A stretch of 64,000 bases of DNA, from the NCBI RefSeq assembly GCF_004745505.1, contig NZ_RKLX01000006.1, positions 1 to 64,000 of the forward strand, written 5' to 3'. The stretch is from Levilactobacillus suantsaiihabitans. GTDB lineage: Bacteria; Bacillota; Bacilli; Lactobacillales; Lactobacillaceae. Below are positions 17,633-29,328 of the stretch, in pieces (the stretch's first letter is position 1; every line of letters starts with the position of its first letter). A model generated the notes under the pieces. The model saw nothing but the letters and a program-made list of their open reading frames with translations, ran no database searches and was not told where the DNA came from. A program made the translations under genes and the position numbers.

Positions 17633-17759
17633 TTCCAGTGTATTTGAATGGAGCGCTCGCTTCGTTCACTATTCCGCTTTTCTTGCGAAATGCCTGACAT
17701 GAGTGAGGAATTTAACAGAGAAAATGCGTTCATATAGTGTGGAAAAGAGGTGATATTCG

Positions 17760-18479
17760 GTGAATGGTGATCCAGTTTCAACCTTCCAATTTCTGGGACT
17801 GACTTTTAGTACTGCCAACGTGGTTTCCGGCCTAGTCGTATTTGTGCTGATGGTGGCAGTCATTTTTTTCACTTCCAGAAAATTGGCCATGAAGCCTACC
17901 AAGGGGCAAAACTTCTTGGAGTGGCTAATTGATTTTACCAACGGAATTTTGAAGGGGTCCATTCCAGCCGGCGATGTCGGCAAGTTTGGCTTGTGGGGAT
18001 TCACGTTATTCCTATTTCTCTTCCTGTCTAACGAACTGGGGTTGTTTATCCAAGTGGCAACACGTGGCGGGGCAACCATCGTTCGTAGTCCAACGTCTGA
18101 TCCCATGACGACGTTAACGTTCTCGTTAATGACCATGATGATCGCTCAGTTTGCAGGGGTTTGGAAATTAGGTTATAAGCGTCACTTCACAAACTACCTG
18201 AAACCTTTCGTGTTCTGGCTTCCGATTAGTATCTTTGAGGAATTCACGAACTTTCTGACGTTGGGTCTCCGTATCTTCGGGGTTATCTTCTCTGGTGAAA
18301 TGCTATTAGGGGTAATCTGGGATCTGGCAGCTTCACACGGTATTGCAACGATGATCGTTGCCGTACCAATCGAAATGGCTTGGCAAGGGTTCTCCGCATT
18401 CTTGGGGGCCATCCAAGCGTTCGTTTTCGTCACGTTGTCATCAGTTTATATTTCTCAAAAGCTAGAAGTCGAGGAATAA
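17760..18479 (+). CDS. atpB: F1Fo ATP synthase subunit a
   Basis: A 239-residue, five- to six-helix membrane protein that forms the proton half-channels next to the c ring. The conserved Arg helix is visible in FLTLGLRIFGVIFSGEMLLG, and the C-terminal helix reads IQAFVFVTLSSVYIS. The start is GTG at 17760 behind AAGAGGTGAT. First gene of the complete eight-gene atpBEFHAGDC operon. In lactobacilli this enzyme mainly works as a proton-extruding ATPase for pH homeostasis. Confidence 0.95.
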   Translation: MNGDPVSTFQFLGLTFSTANVVSGLVVFVLMVAVIFFTSRKLAMKPTKGQNFLEWLIDFTNGILKGSIPAGDVGKFGLWGFTLFLFLFLSNELGLFIQVATRGGATIVRSPTSDPMTTLTFSLMTMMIAQFAGVWKLGYKRHFTNYLKPFVFWLPISIFEEFTNFLTLGLRIFGVIFSGEMLLGVIWDLAASHGIATMIVAVPIEMAWQGFSAFLGAIQAFVFVTLSSVYISQKLEVEE

Positions 18480-18490
18480 GTTTTATCTAA

Positions 18491-18724
<234 letters not shown>

Positions 18725-18779
18725 TAACAATGAACCGGTTTAGTTTTAAATATCTGATAGCAAAAGGAGGTGTCAATAG

Positions 18780-19295
18780 ATGCTCTCACATTTAGTAATT
18801 GGTCAGTCGCTTTACTTTGGAGATTCTCTATTCTACATTGTCACGTTCTTACTGTTGATGTGGATTATTAAGGTTGTGGCGTGGGGTCCAGTCACGAAGA
18901 TGATGCAAGAACGGGCCGACAAGATCAGTAACGATATTGATTCTGCCGAAAAGTCCCGTAACGATGCTGCCGACCTGGTGCAAAAGCGCCAAGCAGCCTT
19001 AGCAAATTCTCGTTCTGAAGCCCAAACGATTGTGAATGATGCGAAGACGAACGGTCAACAACAACGCGAACAAATCGTGAACCAGGCCCAAGCAGATGTT
19101 CAAACGATGAAGCAAAATGCCCAAAAGGATATCGAACAGGAGCGTCAAGACGCGCTGTCCAATGCCCGTAACGATGTGGCGGACCTATCTATTGAGATTG
19201 CTTCCAAGATCATTCAACGAGAATTAAAAGGTGACGACCAAAAGGCATTAATTGATTCTTATATCGAAGGGTTGGGGAAGCAACATGAGTCTTAA
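18780..19295 (+). CDS. atpF: F1Fo ATP synthase subunit b
   Basis: The protein has 171 residues. One N-terminal membrane helix (about residues 15-35) is followed by a long charged coiled coil rich in Gln, Ala and Glu, the peripheral stalk that holds F1 against rotation. A strong AAAGGAGG at 18763-18770 precedes it. Its end overlaps atpH by 11 bases. Confidence 0.95.
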   Translation: MLSHLVIGQSLYFGDSLFYIVTFLLLMWIIKVVAWGPVTKMMQERADKISNDIDSAEKSRNDAADLVQKRQAALANSRSEAQTIVNDAKTNGQQQREQIVNQAQADVQTMKQNAQKDIEQERQDALSNARNDVADLSIEIASKIIQRELKGDDQKALIDSYIEGLGKQHES

Positions 19296-19827
19296 TAGGG
19301 CAACGGTAGCAAAGCGCTACTCCAAAGCATTATTTGAATTGTTGTCCGAAAAAGACCAACTGGAGTCAGGCTACACAGAGCTAGAGGAACTTCGGCGTAT
19401 CTTCCAGGACAACCCACAGTTGAGCACGATGCTCTCAGACGCTAGCCTGCAGGTTGCTGAACGCGAAGCTTTGCTCCAACCACTGTTGAAGCAAGCCTCA
19501 CCGTATATCAAAAACCTGATTCAAATGGCCTACGATTACGGTCGGATGGAAAACCTTGTCGATATTATCGACGCTTTCCAAAAACTGTATGACGATGCCC
19601 ACGACACGGTCTACGCTGAAGTGACGACGGCAGTCGCATTGACGGCTGAACAGAAGTCACAGATCGAAACCGTCTACGCCAAGCGCGTTGGGGCAAAGAA
19701 GGTCATCTTGAGCAGCAAGGTTGACCCTGCTGTGATTGGTGGGGTTATTATCAAGGCCGCAGACACGGTGCTTGACGGTAGCCTACGAACTAAAATTAAT
19801 CGTTTACGGCAGCAACTGCTAGCATAA
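19285..19827 (+). CDS. atpH: F1Fo ATP synthase subunit delta
   Basis: A 180-residue soluble stalk subunit beginning [19 protein letters not shown]. It ends with a C-terminal signature around [20 protein letters not shown]. It links subunit b to the top of F1. The ATG at 19285 is chosen over an upstream in-frame start at 19252, because the family begins with this AxRYAxALF-like block. Confidence 0.95.
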   Translation: MSLNRATVAKRYSKALFELLSEKDQLESGYTELEELRRIFQDNPQLSTMLSDASLQVAEREALLQPLLKQASPYIKNLIQMAYDYGRMENLVDIIDAFQKLYDDAHDTVYAEVTTAVALTAEQKSQIETVYAKRVGAKKVILSSKVDPAVIGGVIIKAADTVLDGSLRTKINRLRQQLLA

Positions 19828-19842
19828 CGAATTCGGTGATAA

Positions 19843-21396
<1,554 letters not shown>

Positions 21397-21425
21397 GATA
21401 CTTGAAGGAAGGATGGTGAGAAATA

Positions 21426-22328
21426 ATGGCTGAATCAATTCATGACGTTCAACGTCGAATTAATTCCACGAAGGCGACCCGTCAAATTACGGCGGCGATG
21501 CACATGGTTTCGACGGCGAAGTTAAATAAGATTCAGAAACAAGCAGTCGGCTACCAAGACTATGTTTCTAAGGTTAAGGCTGTCGTCATGCATCTTTCGC
21601 AGTCTCATCTATTGGATGATAATTCCTCAAGTAGCCTACAGTCGAACCGTCCAGTAAAGAAAACCGCATATTTAGTGATCACCTCCGATCGTGGAATGGT
21701 TGGGAGCTACAATAGCAGTGTCTTACGGGATGCAAATGCGTTCATTAAAGAACGGACGCCAAATCCGGACGACTACATGGTGTTAGCCGTTGGGGGAACC
21801 GGTGCTGATTTCTACAAGCACCGCGGTGTCAACGTGGCTTACGAATACCGTGGGGTCAGCGATGTGCCTGAATTTAATGAAGTTCGGGAAATCGTCAAGA
21901 CCGTGACCACGATGTTTAACAACGAAGTCTTCGATGAACTCTTCGTTTGCTACAACCATTTTGTTAACCGAATTTCTTCCCGCTTCCGGGCAGAAAAGAT
22001 GTTGCCAGTCGACAAGGAAACGATGTCGACTGACGCGGCAAATGATACGCAAGCCTCACCGCTGACCGCTGAATACGACACGGAGCCTTCTGATGAAGCG
22101 GTGCTCCAAGTCGTCTTACCGCAATACGCGGAAAGCTTGGTCTACGGTGCGATCTTGGACGCAAAGACGGCCGAACATGCATCAAGTACCAACGCGATGC
22201 AGTCTGCCACTGATAATGCTGATGATTTAATCGCGACGCTGCAACTGCACTATAACCGTGCACGTCAAGCACAGATCACGACTGAAATCACCGAAATTAC
22301 TGGTGGGCAAGAAGCCTTAAATAATTAA
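21426..22328 (+). CDS. atpG: F1Fo ATP synthase subunit gamma
   Basis: A 300-residue central rotor shaft. The N-terminal coiled coil is [21 protein letters not shown], and the C-terminal coil ends in [15 protein letters not shown], the canonical gamma signature. It transmits rotation between the c ring and the beta subunits. Confidence 0.97.
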   Translation: MAESIHDVQRRINSTKATRQITAAMHMVSTAKLNKIQKQAVGYQDYVSKVKAVVMHLSQSHLLDDNSSSSLQSNRPVKKTAYLVITSDRGMVGSYNSSVLRDANAFIKERTPNPDDYMVLAVGGTGADFYKHRGVNVAYEYRGVSDVPEFNEVREIVKTVTTMFNNEVFDELFVCYNHFVNRISSRFRAEKMLPVDKETMSTDAANDTQASPLTAEYDTEPSDEAVLQVVLPQYAESLVYGAILDAKTAEHASSTNAMQSATDNADDLIATLQLHYNRARQAQITTEITEITGGQEALNN

Positions 22329-22344
22329 TGACGGGAGGAATTAA

Positions 22345-23766
<1,422 letters not shown>

Positions 23767-23779
23767 GGAGGGATTCTAA

Positions 23780-24199
23780 TTGGCTGATAATCAATCAGTG
23801 TTATCTGTTAGTATCGTTACCCCTGATGGCCAAGTTTACGAAGGTAAGAGCGACTTATTAGTGGTGAAGACGACCATTGGTGAACTTGGGATTATGTATA
23901 ACCACGTGCCCCTCATTGCTTCTCTGGAAGTCGATGAAACGCGGGTCAAGTTAGGTGAAAACGAAGATAAGATTGCCGTTAACGGTGGTTTCTTGGAATT
24001 CTCTGACAACGTGGCGACCATTGTTGCAGACAGTGCGGAACGTCAAGACGATATTGACGTCAATCGGGCTGAAAGTGCCCGGGAACGTGCCAAAGCAACG
24101 ATTGAAAAGGCGCAAGCTGCGCACGATGCCGATTCCCTTGCACGGGCTGAGGTAGCGTTGCGGCGAGCAATCAACCGGATCAACGTGGCTAAGCACTAA
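23780..24199 (+). CDS. atpC: F1Fo ATP synthase subunit epsilon
   Basis: The protein has 139 residues: an N-terminal beta barrel (VSIVTPDGQVYEGKSD) and a C-terminal helical hairpin rich in Ala, Arg and Glu (about residues 90-139). It binds gamma and the c ring and restrains ATP hydrolysis. TTG start at 23780 behind AGGGAGG. Last gene of the operon, followed by a strong terminator. Confidence 0.95.
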   Translation: MADNQSVLSVSIVTPDGQVYEGKSDLLVVKTTIGELGIMYNHVPLIASLEVDETRVKLGENEDKIAVNGGFLEFSDNVATIVADSAERQDDIDVNRAESARERAKATIEKAQAAHDADSLARAEVALRRAINRINVAKH

Positions 24200-24224
24200 T
24201 TTAAAATACGTTCGCGTGTTTCTG

Positions 24225-24264
24225 GCGGCCGTTCACCTCTTGGGGTGGGCGGTCGCTTTTTTTT
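24225..24264 (+). terminator. Terminator of the atp operon
   Basis: GCGGCCGTTCACC (24225-24237) pairs with GGTGGGCGGTCGC (24244-24256), followed by eight T. Confidence 0.92.
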
Positions 24265-24269
24265 AGATT

Positions 24270-24333
24270 GGTGAAACCAGGTGCCTGCGTCAACCAGGGT
24301 TCCGCCTGCTATGGGGAACGCCTGCAGCCTGGC
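24270..24333 (-). repeat. Module B copy 4 (edge fragment, reverse)
   Basis: GGTGAAACCAGGTGCCTGCG and the CTGCTATGGGGAACGCCTGC segment match the 3' part of module B read backwards. The rest is missing. It lies directly after the atp terminator and before module A copy 5. Confidence 0.7.
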
Positions 24334-24345
24334 AACACAATCTAG

Positions 24346-24548
24346 GCTGCCGCCTTACCGTTCGCTAGAGATGAGTTGGAACGCTGAGGGCGGACGGGTC
24401 GAGCCAAAAGACGGTCTCGCCGCCTCGCTTTGAGCCGAAGCCCACGTCTCAAAGACGCCAGTTTTCTAAGCGCCATGGCCCGTGCCGCTAAGAAAACTCC
24501 CACAGCTGAACTCATCTCTAGCGAACTCTCGGCTACGGTGGTGGTTGC
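24346..24548 (+). repeat. Module A copy 5 (full)
   Basis: The outer stem 24360-24377/24509-24526 is a perfect 18 bp with its own sequence (GTTCGCTAGAGATGAGTT). The inner hairpins (CTTTGAGCC/GTCTCAAAG, GTTTTCTAAGCGCC/GCCGCTAAGAAAAC) are intact. The last one shows a paired change relative to CCC/GGG in other copies. Confidence 0.88.
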
Positions 24549-24730
24549 CATAACTGTCGGCATACTGTTGCCCGCTACGTAGCGATAAGTTTCAGGGGGA
24601 CCATGTCATTTCGTCAGTAACTGGAATAACTGTGTCTCTGATGTTTGCGGAATATCAATTGCCGTATGCACCGATTGGTAATGGTCACGCTGTCTTGGTT
24701 TAATGCTAAGTATCCTGACTTCGCCGTCTA

Positions 24731-24925
24731 TGCCGGAGGAGGACAGGGGTGGAGCCAGCTGTGCCGACGGTGTTGGCTGGGGTTTTGTCTCAGCCTACAG
24801 CGTGGGGCGACTTGGGAGACTCGCCGGTTTTGCGAGGCTTCCAAGCGAACCGGAAGCCCGTTTCACAGGCTGGAGGTGTCCCTCATAGCAGGCGGAACCC
24901 CTGGCAGCCGCAGGCGACTGGTTTA
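24731..24925 (+). repeat. Module B copy 5 (full)
   Basis: Same order of landmarks as other B copies (GGAGCCAGCTGTG, the first and second stems, GGCTGGAGGTG, CAGGCGGAACCCCTGGC). It is paired with module A copy 5, same orientation, about 180 bp apart. Confidence 0.88.
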
Positions 24926-24948
24926 TTCAACGTGGTGGACAACGTTCT

Positions 24949-24962
24949 AACGGTAAGGCGGC
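24949..24962 (-). repeat. Inverted terminal copy of the module A edge
   Basis: AACGGTAAGGCGGC is the reverse complement of GCCGCCTTACCGTT at the left edge of module A copy 5. The A-B locus from about 24350 to 24962 is therefore bounded by inverted repeats. Confidence 0.7.
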
Positions 24963-25410
24963 TGTACCCACAATAGTCACGTCAGCGATGGACTCCCAGT
25001 TTACCCGAAAGTGGGAGTGAAGTGGGGATGGGGTCAAAAATGGTGATATTCACGTTTAAATTTGACGGAAATTTAAACAAGATTGCCGAAATGTCTAGAG
25101 CGACAAGGGATTGCCGCGATGACTTGCTTTTTGGTGTTGGCGACTTGCATCAATTAATTTTCGGGTTTAGTTGGGATACTTCACTAATAGTCTGACCGGT
25201 GATTTGGTTGGTCAATGACGGTGAGCCATGACCGTCGTTGACCCCCGGAGTGGTGCGGGGTAATCGGTTATTTTGAGGCGTGCCTAATTAAGGGCTTAGT
25301 GGTTATCGTGGTGATTTAACCAACTGACTGTGTGGTTTAAACAGTGAATTAGGGCAATTGTAATATTACAAACGCCGATTTTATGGGTATCTCAAGGACA
25401 AGGCCGCTAA
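24963..25410. other. Intergenic region with four palindromic elements, no gene
   Basis: No credible frame. Structures seen: ACTCCCA/TGGGAGT (24992-24998/25012-25018); a perfect 10-bp inverted repeat GTTTAAATTT (25054-25063) with AAATTTAAAC (25069-25078); GGTCAATGACGGT (25210-25222) with ACCGTCGTTGACC (25231-25243); and a perfect 14-base palindrome TTGTAATATTACAA (25358-25371) about 45 bases upstream of the next promoter. The last looks like an operator for a dimeric regulator that I cannot name. Confidence 0.5.
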
Positions 25411-25414
25411 ATTA

Positions 25415-25423
25415 TGCTATAGT
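25415..25423 (+). promoter_or_regulatory. Extended -10 promoter for the DUF1146-murA pair
   Basis: TGC-TATAGT, 31 bases before the DUF1146 start codon. Confidence 0.55.
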
Positions 25424-25453
25424 TAGTGAGAATGTTTAGAAAGGATTGAGCGA

Positions 25454-25684
25454 ATGTCACTCATTGGATTACAGGGAATTCTGACCATTATCAGTCACTT
25501 ATTTTTTATCGGATTGGCCTTTTGGGCTATCTCTGCGTTACACATTGAGCGATTGATGACGTTTTATCCGCGGCAATCACGTGTCTTAATCGTGATGCTG
25601 TCGGTTGCAGTTGGATTCGCTTGCAGTTCGTTCTTTTTGGACTTCATCGATAACGTTCGTAATCTGGGCTATCTGTTACGTTAG
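25454..25684 (+). CDS. DUF1146 family small membrane protein (YwzB-like)
   Basis: A 76-residue protein with two membrane helices separated by a polar ERLMTFYPRQSR loop, a layout typical of DUF1146. In Bacillus and lactobacilli this gene sits between atpC and murA, exactly as here. Its function is not established. AAAGGA lies 8 bases before the ATG. It is cotranscribed with murA (27-base gap). Confidence 0.82.
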   Translation: MSLIGLQGILTIISHLFFIGLAFWAISALHIERLMTFYPRQSRVLIVMLSVAVGFACSSFFLDFIDNVRNLGYLLR

Positions 25685-25711
25685 ACCCATAAAAATCTTT
25701 GGAGGTATCCC

Positions 25712-27019
25712 ATGGAAAAAATTATTGTTCATGGTGGGAACCGCTTAACTGGTGTGGTCCATATTGAAGGGGCCAAGAATGCCGTCCTGCCAATTCTGGC
25801 AGCGTCGATCCTGGGCGAAGAGGGCATCACTCACTTAGCAAATGTTCCGGTTTTGTCTGATGTGTATACGATGAATAAAGTCTTACGCTTCTTGAATTTG
25901 TCCGTTGATTTTGATGAGGCCAAACGAGAAGTGACGATTGACGCGACTAAACAACTTTCTAGTGAAGCGCCGTTTGAGTACGTCTCCAAGATGCGCGCTT
26001 CAATCGTGGTCATGGGGCCACTGCTGGCTCGGTTAGGCCATGCGCGTGTGGCGTTACCAGGTGGTTGTGCAATTGGCACGCGGCCGATTGATTTACACTT
26101 AAAGGGTCTGGAAGCCTTGGGTGCGCGCATCGAACAACACGATGGGTACATCGAAGCCTTTGCTGATCAGCTTAAAGGGGCGCACATTTACTTAGACTTC
26201 CCAAGTGTTGGCGCCACGCAGAACATTCTGATGGCTGCCTGCTTGGCGGAAGGCACGACCGTGATCGATAACGTTGCCCGTGAACCAGAAATCGTCGACT
26301 TGGCTAACATCCTCAACAAGATGGGCGCCCACGTTCGCGGTGCGGGGACGGAAACGTTGCGAATCGACGGGGTCGCTAAGATGCACGGCACTGAACACAG
26401 TGTGGTACAAGACCGTATCGAAGCCGGCACCTTCATGGTCGGCGCAGCGTTGACCCACGGAAACGTCTTGATTCAAGACGGCATCGTGGAACACAACAAA
26501 CCATTAATTTCCAAATTACAAGAAATGGGTGCGCAAGTGATTGACGAGCCCGGTGGCATTCGTGTCATTGGCCCGGAAAAGTTACAAGCCACTGACGTCA
26601 AAACGTTGCCATACCCCGGTTTCCCAACGGATATGCAACCGCAAATGACCGTTTTACAACTGGCTGCGACCGGCACCAGTACCATGACGGAAACCGTCTT
26701 TGAAAACCGTTTCATGCACCTGGAAGAATTGCGGCGGATGAACGCGCAATACCAGGTCAACGGGCGGACCGTGGTCATGCACGGGCCAACTGATTTCAAC
26801 GGGGCCGAAGTGGCTGCGACCGATTTACGGGCAGCGGCGGCATTGGTTCTGGCCGGATTGGTGGCAGACGGTTACACGCAGGTCACGAACCTGAAGTACC
26901 TGGACCGGGGCTACTACGACTTCCACAAGAAGTTGGCCGCCTTGGGTGCCGAGGTCAAACGGGTCTCCGTACCTGATGATGACACCGTTGTGTTAAAGAA
27001 TGCGCACGTAAATAACTAA
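25712..27019 (+). CDS. murA: UDP-N-acetylglucosamine 1-carboxyvinyltransferase
   Basis: A 435-residue EPSP-synthase fold with six repeats. The catalytic, fosfomycin-reactive Cys is in [16 protein letters not shown]; Lys22 and Asn23 counterparts lie in EGAKNAVLP. It adds enolpyruvate to UDP-GlcNAc, the first committed step of peptidoglycan synthesis. The atp-adjacent copy is usually called MurA1 in Firmicutes with two paralogues. GGAGG precedes the ATG. Confidence 0.95.
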   Translation: MEKIIVHGGNRLTGVVHIEGAKNAVLPILAASILGEEGITHLANVPVLSDVYTMNKVLRFLNLSVDFDEAKREVTIDATKQLSSEAPFEYVSKMRASIVVMGPLLARLGHARVALPGGCAIGTRPIDLHLKGLEALGARIEQHDGYIEAFADQLKGAHIYLDFPSVGATQNILMAACLAEGTTVIDNVAREPEIVDLANILNKMGAHVRGAGTETLRIDGVAKMHGTEHSVVQDRIEAGTFMVGAALTHGNVLIQDGIVEHNKPLISKLQEMGAQVIDEPGGIRVIGPEKLQATDVKTLPYPGFPTDMQPQMTVLQLAATGTSTMTETVFENRFMHLEELRRMNAQYQVNGRTVVMHGPTDFNGAEVAATDLRAAAALVLAGLVADGYTQVTNLKYLDRGYYDFHKKLAALGAEVKRVSVPDDDTVVLKNAHVNN

Positions 27020-27026
27020 TTCACTG

Positions 27027-27055
27027 AAAGGTGGCAACTATTGCCGCCTTTTTCT
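27027..27055 (+). terminator. Terminator after murA
   Basis: AAAGGTGGCA (27027-27036) pairs with TTGCCGCCTTTTT (27041-27053). Confidence 0.85.
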
Positions 27056-27114
27056 TGTCCCCGCAAACTTACTGGCAACATGACCCATGCTGCCGTCAAG
27101 TTTCTTGCCAGTAA

Positions 27115-27315
27115 AATTGGCTAAACCAGGTGCCTGCGTCAGCCAGGGTTCCACCTGCTATGGGGAACGCCTGCAGCCTGAGGGGCGGTCTTCCGGCTCG
27201 CTTGAAAGCCTCGCACAGCCCGCGAGTCTTCCAAGTCGTCCCACGCTGTAGGCTGAGAAAAAAACCTCAGCCAACACCGTTGACACAGCTGGCTCCACCC
27301 TGGCTGCCTCCGGCT
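27115..27315 (-). repeat. Module B copy 6 (full, reverse)
   Basis: The reverse complement carries the standard landmarks (GGAGCCAGCTGTG, GGTTTTTTTCTCAGCC loop, GACTTGGAAGACTCGCGGG). The second stem reads CTTGGAAGACTCGC against GCGAGGCTTTCAAG. It pairs with a module A edge at 27.5 kb in the same (reverse) sense. Confidence 0.85.
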
Positions 27316-27419
27316 ATGTTGTGTCGTTGAGGTAACATAGGGAGGACCGCCGAAACGTGCCGTGTGGGTTGTCAAAGTTTTGGTTGGACGAATTGAGTTG
27401 ACGACTGTTATGGTGGTTG

Positions 27420-27496
27420 TCAGCAGTTAGTGTAGAGCATGCTGGTCAGTTAATACGACTAGCATGTACAGGGATGACCCAGCGGCTTAATTTCAC
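27420..27496. repeat. Linker repeat C, copy 1
   Basis: About 77 bp nearly identical to 31550-31628, both in the linker between reverse-oriented B and A modules. The core is an inverted repeat, CATGCTGGTC facing CGACTAGCATG, around TTAATA, followed by TACAGGGAT. Confidence 0.7.
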
Positions 27497-27516
27497 GTAA
27501 CGGTAAGGCGGCCAGT
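27494..27516 (-). repeat. Module A edge fragment (copy 6)
   Basis: Only ACGTAACGGTAAGGCGGCC, the terminal edge of reverse module A, is left at this locus. The body of the module is absent. Confidence 0.6.
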
Positions 27517-27583
27517 AAGCACCAGTGTTGCCACCCAGTTTGGTAACCAACAGAGAAGTTTTACGGTAGCGGGGGAGAAACCG

Positions 27584-27612
27584 TTTAGAGTTCACGCGGT
27601 TTATGGTATAAT
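27584..27612 (+). promoter_or_regulatory. Promoter of the mbl operon
   Basis: TTTAGA (27584-27589), 17-base spacer ending in TGG, then consensus TATAAT (27607-27612): an extended -10 promoter. Confidence 0.7.
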
Positions 27613-27656
27613 GAAATGTTGAAAATTGGCATTAAAATTCAGGAGGACGCATAAGT

Positions 27657-28661
27657 ATGGCGAAAGACATTGGCATTGACCTAGGTACGGCGAACGTTTT
27701 AATCTACGTGGTCGGCAAAGGAATCGTATTAAATGAACCATCAGTCGTGGCAATCGACACGAAGACTGACAAGGTATTAGCAGTGGGCTCTGAAGCCTAC
27801 CGGATGGTGGGTCGGACTCCTGGTAATATCCGGGCAATTCGTCCGTTGAAGGATGGGGTCATTTCTGATTTCGACATCACCGAAGCCATGCTCTCCTATT
27901 TCATCAATAAATTAAGTGTAAAGGGCTTCTTATCCAAGCCGAACATCATGATCTGTGCGCCAACGAACATCACGGAAATCGAACGGAAGGCCATCATTCA
28001 GGCGGCCGAAAAGTCTGGTGGCGCGAAGGTTTATTTGGAAGCTGAACCCAAGGTGGCCGCTTTGGGTGCCGGCATGGACATCTTCAAGCCTAGCGGTAAC
28101 ATGGTCATTGACATGGGTGGGGGAACGTCTGACATCGCCATCTTGTCCTTGGGCGACATCGTTTCCAGCCGGTCGATCCGGGTCGCTGGTGACCGGATGA
28201 ACAATGAGATCGTGAACTACTTGAAGCACCATCACAACTTGATCATTGGTGAACGGACCGCCGAAACCATCAAGATCAAGATTGGGACGGCTTACCCAGA
28301 ACCAGGCAACGAAGAAAAGACCATGGAAGTTCGGGGTCGGGATTCGGTTAGCGGGATGCCAACCACCACGACGATCAACGCCGCTGAAGTGGAAATTGCC
28401 ATCCATGATTCCGTGGAACAAATCGTGTCGGCTGCCATGGCCGTGTTGGAAACGACACCACCAGAATTGGCCGCTGACATTATCGACCGCGGCATCATGT
28501 TGACCGGTGGGGGTGCCTTGTTAGACGGCATCGACAAGCTGTTCTCCGAACGGTTGACCGTGCCTGTCATCATTTCCGAAGACCCATTGGACAACGTGGC
28601 CAAAGGGGCCGGGGTCTTACTGGAACACATGGACACCAAGACGGCCAAAGAAAATAACTAA
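27657..28661 (+). CDS. mbl: MreB-like actin homologue (Mbl)
   Basis: A 334-residue actin-fold protein. Phosphate-1 loop [14 protein letters not shown], phosphate-2 loop VIDMGGGTSDIAIL and adenosine loop [12 protein letters not shown] are intact. It polymerises under the membrane and guides side-wall synthesis in rods. A second homologue at 58.5 kb is next to mreC/mreD and is taken as MreB. This one, upstream of yidD and near rodA, matches the Mbl locus of lactobacilli. AGGAGG at 27641-27646 supports the start. Confidence 0.9.
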   Translation: MAKDIGIDLGTANVLIYVVGKGIVLNEPSVVAIDTKTDKVLAVGSEAYRMVGRTPGNIRAIRPLKDGVISDFDITEAMLSYFINKLSVKGFLSKPNIMICAPTNITEIERKAIIQAAEKSGGAKVYLEAEPKVAALGAGMDIFKPSGNMVIDMGGGTSDIAILSLGDIVSSRSIRVAGDRMNNEIVNYLKHHHNLIIGERTAETIKIKIGTAYPEPGNEEKTMEVRGRDSVSGMPTTTTINAAEVEIAIHDSVEQIVSAAMAVLETTPPELAADIIDRGIMLTGGGALLDGIDKLFSERLTVPVIISEDPLDNVAKGAGVLLEHMDTKTAKENN

Positions 28662-28697
28662 GCATTTGAAACGATTCAGTCCAAGGGAGGTCTGACG

Positions 28698-28991
28698 ATG
28701 CGGCAGCTGTTGACCTGGCTGGTGCGCGGCTATCAGCGGTGGATTTCACCACTATTTCCGCCCACTTGCCGGTACTATCCGACCTGTTCCAATTACATGT
28801 TGCAGGCCTTAGCCAAGCATGGCGCGATTAAGGGCGGCCTGATGGGCATTGCCCGCATCCTGCGCTGTCAGCCATTTGTCCACGGTGGGGTCGATCCGGT
28901 CCCGGATCACTTTACCTTACGACGCAACGTGGCGGCGGAAAAAGCCTATCGTCAGGCCATGAACCTAGACGAAGAGTCACCCAACAAATAA
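28698..28991 (+). CDS. yidD: Membrane protein insertion efficiency factor YidD
   Basis: A 97-residue protein with an amphipathic N-terminal helix and the conserved Cys-rich core [15 protein letters not shown], plus [15 protein letters not shown]. The family assists YidC-dependent insertion of inner-membrane proteins. GGGAGG precedes the ATG; 36 bases after mbl in the same operon. Confidence 0.93.
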   Translation: MRQLLTWLVRGYQRWISPLFPPTCRYYPTCSNYMLQALAKHGAIKGGLMGIARILRCQPFVHGGVDPVPDHFTLRRNVAAEKAYRQAMNLDEESPNK

Positions 28992-29003
28992 AGGAGAGTT
29001 GGC

Positions 29004-29228
29004 ATGAGCAAACGAGAAAAATCTGTACAGGTAACCATTGACGAGCAAAAGCTCCCAGACGGCGGCACCATGTCCGTGCTGAAAATCGGTGACGAAACCA
29101 TTGGGACGGTCACCCCGGTGGAAGACCGGTTAGAAGCACAATTAAACGACGGGGATGTGTACCGCGTCAAGACCGTTGACGAAGGGGTCGAACTCCTGTT
29201 AAAGGATTACCACCTGCATCGCGGTTAA
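29004..29228 (+). CDS. DUF2969 family protein
   Basis: A 74-residue mainly beta, acidic protein with no membrane segment or signal. It matches the DUF2969 pattern that lies between yidD/mbl and rodA in lactobacilli. Function is unknown; the location suggests a link to cell elongation. Starts 12 bases after yidD, behind AAAGGAG, and is followed by a terminator. Confidence 0.8.
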   Translation: MSKREKSVQVTIDEQKLPDGGTMSVLKIGDETIGTVTPVEDRLEAQLNDGDVYRVKTVDEGVELLLKDYHLHRG

Positions 29229-29245
29229 TAAATTTTAGTAAAGTT

Positions 29246-29282
29246 GGCCGGAGCGAAACGTCGAATTTCACTTCGGCCTTTA
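29246..29282 (+). terminator. Terminator or attenuator between DUF2969 and rodA
   Basis: GGCCGGAGCGAAA (29246-29258) pairs with TTTCACTTCGGCC (29266-29278), then only TTTAT. The weak tail may allow partial read-through to rodA. Confidence 0.65.
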
Positions 29283-29328
29283 TACTAGGCTTAGGACAAA
29301 TCTTAGTTTGAATTAAGGAGCAATCATT

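Noticed and set aside
24749-24976. Open frames of 60-90 codons in module B copies (MEPAVS-type protein), also at 1677, 7890, 31264, 35531 and 48575
   Set aside because: They have no ribosome sites, lie in structured repeats whose stems covary, and their ends differ freely between copies.
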